Assembly: GCA_027030565.1 (NCBI GenBank)
Contig: JALVEU010000214.1
Location: 1 to 10,109 of the forward strand
Source: Gammaproteobacteria bacterium
GTDB lineage: Bacteria; Pseudomonadota; Gammaproteobacteria; JAJDOJ01
Reading direction: 5' to 3'
Length of the DNA stretch: 10,109 nt
Shown here piece after piece: positions 5,534-10,109 of the stretch. Under the pieces are notes generated by a model. It did no database searches, was not told where the DNA came from, and worked only from the letters and a program-made list of their open reading frames with translations. Position 1 is the stretch's first letter. Every line of letters starts with the position of its first letter. The translations under genes were made by a program, and so were the position numbers.

Positions 5534-8089
5534 ATGGATCTGAACGAGCACACGCCCATGATGCGCCAGTACCTGCGCATCAAGGCCGAGCATCCCGACA
5601 TCCTCGTCTTCTACCGGATGGGCGACTTCTACGAACTGTTCTACGAAGACGCCCGCCGCGCAGCGACGCTGCTTGACCTCACCCTGACCACCCGCGGCCA
5701 GTCCGCGGGCGAGCCGATTCCCATGGCCGGTATCCCCGTCCACGCCGTGGATACCTATCTGGCGCGGCTGATTCGTCGAGGCGAATCGGTGGCCATTGCC
5801 GAGCAGATCGGTGATCCCGCTGCCAGCAAGGGACCCGTGGAGCGCAAAGTGGTGCGCGTGGTCACCCCAGGCACCCTGGTGGAGGAGGGCCTGCTCGAGG
5901 AACGGCGCGAGAACCTGCTCATGGCGGTGCTGCCGGTTCCAGACCGTGGTGCCGGGATCGCCGTCCTGGAGCTCAGCACGGGGAGTTTCCGCGTTCAGCA
6001 GGTGGAGGACGAGGAGGCCGTGGCCGCTGAGATCGAGCGCCTCCATCCGGCCGAGATCCTCCTTCCCGAGGGCGAACACCTGACAGTCGACCGCCCCGGG
6101 GTGCGTCATCTGGCGCCCTGGCATTTCGATCCGGACTCGGCGGCCGCGTTCCTCAAACAGGAGCTCGGCGTGTCCGAACTCGACGGGTTCGGCTGTGGGC
6201 GCCTCCCCCTGGCCGTGGGTGCGGCCGGGGCGCTGCTGCAATACGTGAAGGATACCCAGCGCACCAGCCTGCCGCACATCACCCGCATCCAGACCGAGCA
6301 GCGCAGCGAGTGGATCGTCCTCGACGCCGCCAGCCGGCGCAACCTGGAGTTGGAGTGCTCCCTCAGCGGCGATCCCGCACACAGCCTCCTCCATGTGCTG
6401 GACAGCACGGTCACGGCCATGGGGGGACGCCGACTCCGCCAATGGCTGCGGAGCCCCTTGCGCGATCATGAGGCGCTGCGGGCCCGCCACGCCGCGGTAC
6501 AGACCCTGCTCGATTCAGGCCTGCACGAGGCCCTTCGCGAATGCCTGCGCGGCTCCGCCGACATCGAACGGATCGTCTCCCGCATCGCCCTGGGCAACGC
6601 CAAACCCCGCGACCTGTGCGGCCTGCGTACGACGCTGCGCCGGCTGCCAGAGCTGCAGGCGGTGCTGGAGCCGGTCACAGACCCGATGCTGCGCGATCTC
6701 GCCGCAGGCATCGCCACCCACCCCGACCTCCTGGCCCTGCTGGAGGCCGCGGTGGTCGAGGAACCTCCGCAACTGGTGCGTGACGGCGGCGTCATCGCCC
6801 CCGGTTTCGATGCCGAACTGGACGAGCTGCGGGGACTGAGCGAGCACGCCGATCGTTTCCTGCTGGATCTCGAGGCCCGGGAGCGGGAACGAACGGGCAT
6901 TCCCACGTTGCGGGTCGCGTACAACCGCGTGCATGGGTACTACATTGAGATCTCCAAGGCCCAGGCCGTGCACGCGCCGGCCGAGTACGTGCGGCGCCAG
7001 ACCCTCAAGAACGCTGAACGCTTCATCACACCCGAACTCAAGGCCTTCGAAGATCGGGTGCTGAGCGCCCGTGAGCGGGCGCTGGCCCGGGAGCGCCATC
7101 TGTACGAGGCGCTGCTCGCCCGCATCGCCGGGCAGTTGCAACCCCTGCAGACCACCGCGGGCGCCCTGGCCGAGCTCGACGTCCTGTGCAGCTTCGCCGA
7201 AAGGGCGGCGCAATTCGGCTACACCCGGCCGGTGCTGCAGGACGAGCCGGGCATGCGCATCATGGGTGGGCGACACCCGGTGGTGGAGCGGCTCCTGCCG
7301 GAACCGTTCGTTCCCAACGACCTGCATCTCGACGAAGGGCGGCGCATGCTGATCATCACCGGCCCCAACATGGGGGGCAAATCCACGTACATGCGACAGG
7401 CCGCCCTCATCGTGCTCATGGCCCACATGGGCAGCTTCGTACCCGCCGAGCGAGCGGTCATCGGCCCGGTGGACCGCGTCTTCACGCGCATCGGCGCCTC
7501 GGACGACCTCGCCTCCGGCCGCTCCACCTTCATGGTGGAAATGACCGAGGCGGCCAACATCCTCAACAACGCCACCGAGCAAAGCCTGGTCCTCATGGAC
7601 GAGATCGGGCGCGGCACCAGCACCTTCGACGGACTCGCCCTGGCCTGGGCCTGTGCAGCGCACCTGGCCCGACACAACCGGGCCTTCACACTGTTCGCCA
7701 CACATTATTTCGAGCTCACCCGGCTCGCCGAGGGGACACCAGGCGTGGCCAACGTTCACATCGACGCCGTCGAGCATGGAGACCGGCTCGTCTTCCTCCA
7801 TGCCGTGCGCGACGGACCCGCCAATCAGAGCTTCGGCATCCAGGTCGCGCGCCTGGCGGGCGTCCCCGAACCGGTGATTCAGGAGGCGCGCGAGAAACTC
7901 CGCCAGCTAGAGTTGCAGAGCCTGGCCTCCCAGGAGCGTGGCGACGAGCATCAGGTTCAGCTCGGCCTGCCTCTGGAACCCACTCCGGGTGAGGAAGCCG
8001 TCCAGCTCCTGGCCGCCATCGACCCGGACGAGATCAGCCCACGTCAGGCCTTGGACCTCCTGTACCGCCTGAAGGCCGTGCTGAACTGA
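5534..8089 (+). CDS. mutS: DNA mismatch repair protein MutS
   Basis: Mismatch-recognition ATPase that starts methyl-directed repair with MutL. At 851 residues it is full length (E. coli 853). The mismatch-reading Phe-X-Glu motif is F32-Y33-E34 in RMGDFYELFYEDA. The connector, lever and clamp domains follow. Walker A is GPNMGGKST at 610-618 and Walker B ends in D689-E690 of MDEIGRGTSTFDG. The signature region around DDLASGRSTFMVEM lies between them, and a His-containing FATHYFEL follows. QLGLPL at 809-814 resembles the beta-clamp binding motif found at the same place in E. coli MutS. The last 35 residues form the C-terminal oligomerisation helices. The ATG start fits the family N-terminus (HTPMMRQYL). 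No strong ribosome binding site is seen. Confidence 0.99.
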   Translation: MDLNEHTPMMRQYLRIKAEHPDILVFYRMGDFYELFYEDARRAATLLDLTLTTRGQSAGEPIPMAGIPVHAVDTYLARLIRRGESVAIAEQIGDPAASKGPVERKVVRVVTPGTLVEEGLLEERRENLLMAVLPVPDRGAGIAVLELSTGSFRVQQVEDEEAVAAEIERLHPAEILLPEGEHLTVDRPGVRHLAPWHFDPDSAAAFLKQELGVSELDGFGCGRLPLAVGAAGALLQYVKDTQRTSLPHITRIQTEQRSEWIVLDAASRRNLELECSLSGDPAHSLLHVLDSTVTAMGGRRLRQWLRSPLRDHEALRARHAAVQTLLDSGLHEALRECLRGSADIERIVSRIALGNAKPRDLCGLRTTLRRLPELQAVLEPVTDPMLRDLAAGIATHPDLLALLEAAVVEEPPQLVRDGGVIAPGFDAELDELRGLSEHADRFLLDLEARERERTGIPTLRVAYNRVHGYYIEISKAQAVHAPAEYVRRQTLKNAERFITPELKAFEDRVLSARERALARERHLYEALLARIAGQLQPLQTTAGALAELDVLCSFAERAAQFGYTRPVLQDEPGMRIMGGRHPVVERLLPEPFVPNDLHLDEGRRMLIITGPNMGGKSTYMRQAALIVLMAHMGSFVPAERAVIGPVDRVFTRIGASDDLASGRSTFMVEMTEAANILNNATEQSLVLMDEIGRGTSTFDGLALAWACAAHLARHNRAFTLFATHYFELTRLAEGTPGVANVHIDAVEHGDRLVFLHAVRDGPANQSFGIQVARLAGVPEPVIQEAREKLRQLELQSLASQERGDEHQVQLGLPLEPTPGEEAVQLLAAIDPDEISPRQALDLLYRLKAVLN

Positions 8090-8152
8090 CATCACCACGA
8101 CCGGAAAGCGCAGCCGAAAGGCCGGTGCGCCGCGGCGCTCTCCAGAATGGGG

Positions 8153-8458
8153 TCAGTGACCGAACTCGCCCAGGGGCCGCTTGAAGGTGAAGTTCCAGGC
8201 CTGGCCCACCAGTTGATCGCCGGCCTCATGGGCATTGCCGCCCAGGGCCGAGAAGGGATAGGTCACGAGCCAGGTGGCAGCCCCCAGGACGACGGCCCCA
8301 AGCCCGAGCGGGCGCACCACCACGCCGTCGACCAGCATCGTCACCGGGTCCGGGCTGCGGCCCCGGTCGTAGCCCTGACCCGCATTGGCGACACCCGTGT
8401 CGGCGCAGACGATCACCAGTGCTGCCAGCACCCACACCTTGCATCTCTTCCTGATCAC
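8153..8458 (-). CDS. Small putative envelope protein, function unknown
   Basis: Predicted protein of 101 residues. I do not recognise a named family. Residues 1-26 form a plausible signal peptide: basic RKRCK, hydrophobic VWVLAALVIVCA, and a possible cleavage after GVANA. A second hydrophobic segment covers about 46-70 (from VVVRPLGLGAVVLG to TYPFSALGG), and the protein ends in a conserved-looking TFKRPLGEF. I chose the GTG at 8456-8458 because AGGGGG lies five bases upstream and the signal peptide then begins properly. The frame extends to an ATG at 8521, which would add 21 residues and spoil the signal. The cysteine at 18 follows VIV, a poor lipobox, so a lipoprotein is unlikely. The gene converges on mutS and is divergent from fdxA (142 bp). 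A cleaved signal plus one transmembrane segment, or two transmembrane segments, are both possible. Confidence 0.72.
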   Translation of the reverse strand: MIRKRCKVWVLAALVIVCADTGVANAGQGYDRGRSPDPVTMLVDGVVVRPLGLGAVVLGAATWLVTYPFSALGGNAHEAGDQLVGQAWNFTFKRPLGEFGH

Positions 8459-8463
8459 GGCCG

Positions 8464-8469
8464 CCCCCT
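8464..8469 (-). promoter_or_regulatory. Shine-Dalgarno of the small envelope protein
   Basis: AGGGGG on the minus strand, five bases before the GTG at 8458. It supports this start over the ATG at 8521. Confidence 0.5.
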
Positions 8470-8600
8470 GTTTGGCTGAAATGATCTCTGCTACGTTATG
8501 GGCCACCCATGGCCCTGTCAATGCCGGTCAGGGGCCGAACACGACCGCCGGCACCGCCGGTGTGACCGTTGGATTCACCATCCATTGGGACGCTATCGCC

Positions 8601-8924
8601 ATGACTTTCGTCGTTACCGAAGACTGCATCCAGTGTAAATACACCGACTGCGTAGAGGTCTGCCCTGTGGACTGCTTCCACGAGGGGCCGAACTTCCTGG
8701 TCATCGATCCGGAAGAATGCATCGATTGCACGCTGTGTGAACCAGAGTGCCCCATCGAGGCCATCTATGCGGAAGAGGACCTGCCGCCCGATCAACAGCA
8801 GTTTCTGGAGATCAATGCGGAACTGGCCAAAGTCTGGCCGGTCATCACCAGCAAGAAGGACCCCCTGCCCGACGCGGACGAGTGGGCCGGCAAGCCCGGG
8901 AAGCTGAAGTATCTGCAGCGCTGA
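8601..8924 (+). CDS. fdxA: Seven-iron ferredoxin FdxA ([3Fe-4S][4Fe-4S])
   Basis: Small soluble low-potential electron carrier of 107 residues, very close in length and sequence to Azotobacter vinelandii ferredoxin I (106). Counting the initiator Met, C9, C17 and C50 should bind the [3Fe-4S] cluster, and C21, C40, C43 and C46 the [4Fe-4S] cluster. C12 and C25 correspond to the free cysteines of the Azotobacter protein. The tail from NAELAKVWP to KLKYLQR is the C-terminal extension of this family. The ATG start is fixed by the conserved TFVVTEDCIQCKYTDC. The ribosome binding site is weak (GGGA ten bases upstream). fdxA next to mutS is an arrangement I know from Pseudomonas. The physiological partner is not indicated here. 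Electron supply to or from the nearby octahaem cytochrome is unlikely, since that protein is periplasmic. Confidence 0.97.
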   Translation: MTFVVTEDCIQCKYTDCVEVCPVDCFHEGPNFLVIDPEECIDCTLCEPECPIEAIYAEEDLPPDQQQFLEINAELAKVWPVITSKKDPLPDADEWAGKPGKLKYLQR

Positions 8925-8971
8925 GAGTCGGTGTCCCGGCCTCGGCTTGCCCACGGCTGGACCCGGTGATT

Positions 8972-8986
8972 CGGACCGTTGGTCCG
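8972..8986. terminator. Hairpin downstream of fdxA, possible terminator
   Basis: CGGACC-GTT-GGTCCG is a perfect six-base-pair stem with a three-base loop, 47 bases after the fdxA stop. No T tract follows on either strand, so it is not a textbook intrinsic terminator. It could still end or stabilise the fdxA message. Confidence 0.4.
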
Positions 8987-9153
8987 GCGCGGCGGGGTCC
9001 CTCACCAGCGCCATGTTAGCCTTGCGCCAGCGCTACTCGGCAGGACTCGAATCCCGAGGGCTCGACGGAGGCATCGCGGAAACGGGTCCGCTTGGATGGC
9101 GCGGTTTCCTATACACGGACGAGGCCCCACACGGGGTGCATCCGGCAGTTCCC

Positions 9154-9169
9154 CGACTCACGGGAGTCG
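9154..9169. repeat. Perfect inverted repeat upstream of moxR
   Basis: CGACTC-ACGG-GAGTCG, a six-base-pair stem with a four-base loop, 24 bases before the MoxR start codon. It could be an operator, an mRNA leader hairpin, or part of a dispersed palindromic repeat. One copy cannot decide between these. Confidence 0.5.
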
Positions 9170-9193
9170 AACGCGCAGCCGCCAGTCGACGTC

Positions 9194-10109
9194 ATGCCCA
9201 TCACCGCAATAGACCCCGACCCCCGGAATTGTCTCCTCGGGCCCCTGCTGGAGCAGGTGGAGCACATCGTCCTGGGGAAGCAACACCAGGTGGAGCTCGC
9301 CTTGGCCTGCCTGCTGGCCCGTGGACACCTGCTCATCGAGGACGTACCCGGGGTGGGCAAGACCACGCTGGCCCATGCCCTGGCCCGGGTGCTGGGGCTG
9401 CAATTCCAGCGCATCCAGTTCACCAGTGACCTGCTCCCCGCCGATGTGCTCGGGGTCTCCATCTACGAGCGCGAGACCGGCGCGTTCAGCTTCCATCCGG
9501 GCCCCATCTTTGCCCAGCTCGTCCTGGCCGACGAAATCAACCGGGCCACCCCCAAGACCCAGAGCGCACTCCTGGAGGCGATGGAAGAGGGACAGATCAC
9601 CCTGGAAGGTGTGACCCGCCCCCTGCCGCGCCCCTTTTTCGTCGTCGCCACGCAGAACCCCGCCCACCAGATCGGTACCTTTCCCCTGCCCGAATCGCAG
9701 CTGGACCGCTTCCTCATGCGCATCTCCCTGGGCTACCCGGAGCCCCGGGCCGAACGGGCCCTCCTGCTCGGTGCCGACCGCCGTGAGCTGCTTGTGGGAC
9801 TGGAACCGGTCCTGGAGCCCCCAGCACTGGAAGTCTTGCAGGACCGGGTGCCGGAGACGCACGTCTCCGAAGCGGTCCTGGACTACGTGCAGGCCCTGGT
9901 GGCGCGCACACGCCAGTCGGGCCTGTTCGAACACGGTCTGTCACCACGCGCCGCACTGGGGCTGCTGCGAGCGGCCCAGGCCTGGGCACACCTCAAGGGC
10001 CGCCAGTATGTACTTCCCGACGACGTGCAGGCCGTGTTCGAGCCCGTGGCCGCACACCGACTGCAGGCGCGCGGCGGTGCCGGGCGACCGGCGGGACCCG
10101 AGGCCATAC
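9194..10109 (+). CDS. MoxR-family AAA+ ATPase (cut by right edge)
   Basis: Cytoplasmic AAA+ ATPase thought to act as a chaperone for maturation of membrane-associated complexes. The first 305 residues are present, covering the AAA core and most of the C-terminal lid, and members are usually about 300-340 long. Walker A is PGVGKTT at 52-58 and Walker B is LVLADE at 109-114, continuing INRATPKTQSALLEAM. Sensor 1 is VATQNP at 151-156. Sensor 2 is GLSPRA at 248-253. I chose the ATG at 9194, which gives the usual family N-terminus ahead of IVLGK. The ribosome binding site is poor, and a hairpin lies 24 bases upstream. In related bacteria such a gene is typically followed by a DUF58 protein and a transglutaminase-like membrane protein, so an operon continuing to the right is likely but unseen. 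Confidence 0.95.
   Translation, partial: MPITAIDPDPRNCLLGPLLEQVEHIVLGKQHQVELALACLLARGHLLIEDVPGVGKTTLAHALARVLGLQFQRIQFTSDLLPADVLGVSIYERETGAFSFHPGPIFAQLVLADEINRATPKTQSALLEAMEEGQITLEGVTRPLPRPFFVVATQNPAHQIGTFPLPESQLDRFLMRISLGYPEPRAERALLLGADRRELLVGLEPVLEPPALEVLQDRVPETHVSEAVLDYVQALVARTRQSGLFEHGLSPRAALGLLRAAQAWAHLKGRQYVLPDDVQAVFEPVAAHRLQARGGAGRPAGPEAI

Larger units (their letters stand above)
8925..9193. other. Non-coding gap between fdxA and moxR with several hairpins
   Basis: No convincing gene on either strand. It holds a six-base-pair hairpin at 8972-8986, a four-base-pair stem at 9046-9058 (CTCG/CGAG), a CCCC-ACAC-GGGG stem at 9125-9136, and a six-base-pair tetraloop hairpin at 9154-9169. TATACA at 9110-9115 could be a -10 element for moxR, but no good -35 box lies at the right distance. 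Confidence 0.5.

Noticed and set aside
5456..7801. Two long minus-strand frames inside mutS
   Set aside because: mutS is intact on the other strand, and these frames have no recognisable domain or ribosome binding site.
8127..8138. Perfect palindrome GCGCCGCGGCGC downstream of mutS
   Set aside because: It leaves no loop for a stable hairpin and has no T tract. GC palindromes of this length arise easily in such DNA.
8544..8560. Tandem ACCGCCGG copies upstream of fdxA
   Set aside because: Two eight-base copies in GC-rich DNA are not enough to support an operator or repeat element.
9140..9185. tRNA T-arm-like sequence on the minus strand (TTCGACTCCC)
   Set aside because: The arm has a mismatch and a G-U pair, and I find no anticodon arm, D arm or acceptor stem in register. 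The hairpin at 9154-9169 explains the pattern better.

Overview
The window is GC-rich DNA from a bacterium, most likely a gammaproteobacterium. Two things point there: the protein sequences, and a gene order (alaS, recX, recA, pncC, mutS, fdxA) that I know from Pseudomonas and relatives. The periplasmic octahaem cytochrome and the FNR-type operator suggest an organism that respires anaerobically at least part of the time. A sulfur- or nitrogen-cycling relative of the Chromatiales/Ectothiorhodospiraceae would fit, but the genus is a guess.

Layout. On the minus strand, reading right to left from 3363, lie thpR (RNA 2',3'-cyclic phosphodiesterase), recA, recX (start overlapping the end of recA) and the first 366 codons of alaS, which runs off the left edge. 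Next, on the plus strand, is an octahaem c-type cytochrome (about 3502-4947) with its own regulatory region, including a perfect FNR/Anr palindrome at 3420-3433. It converges on pncC (minus, 4984-5466), which is divergent from mutS (plus, 5534-8089). A small putative envelope protein (minus, about 8153-8458) sits between mutS and the seven-iron ferredoxin gene fdxA (plus, 8601-8924). A 269-bp gap containing several short hairpins leads to a MoxR-family AAA+ ATPase (plus, 9194 onward), which is cut by the right edge.

How the genes relate. recA, recX and mutS are DNA repair and recombination genes, and alaS, thpR and pncC are housekeeping genes often found near them. The octahaem cytochrome is the outlier. 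It lies within this block, is transcribed against its neighbours, has no obvious redox partner alongside, and appears to be controlled by oxygen through FNR. fdxA is the usual neighbour of mutS in several gammaproteobacteria. The MoxR gene probably begins a separate operon outside the window.

I see no tRNA or rRNA gene, insertion sequence, integrase or CRISPR array. The most notable elements are the cytochrome and its operator.
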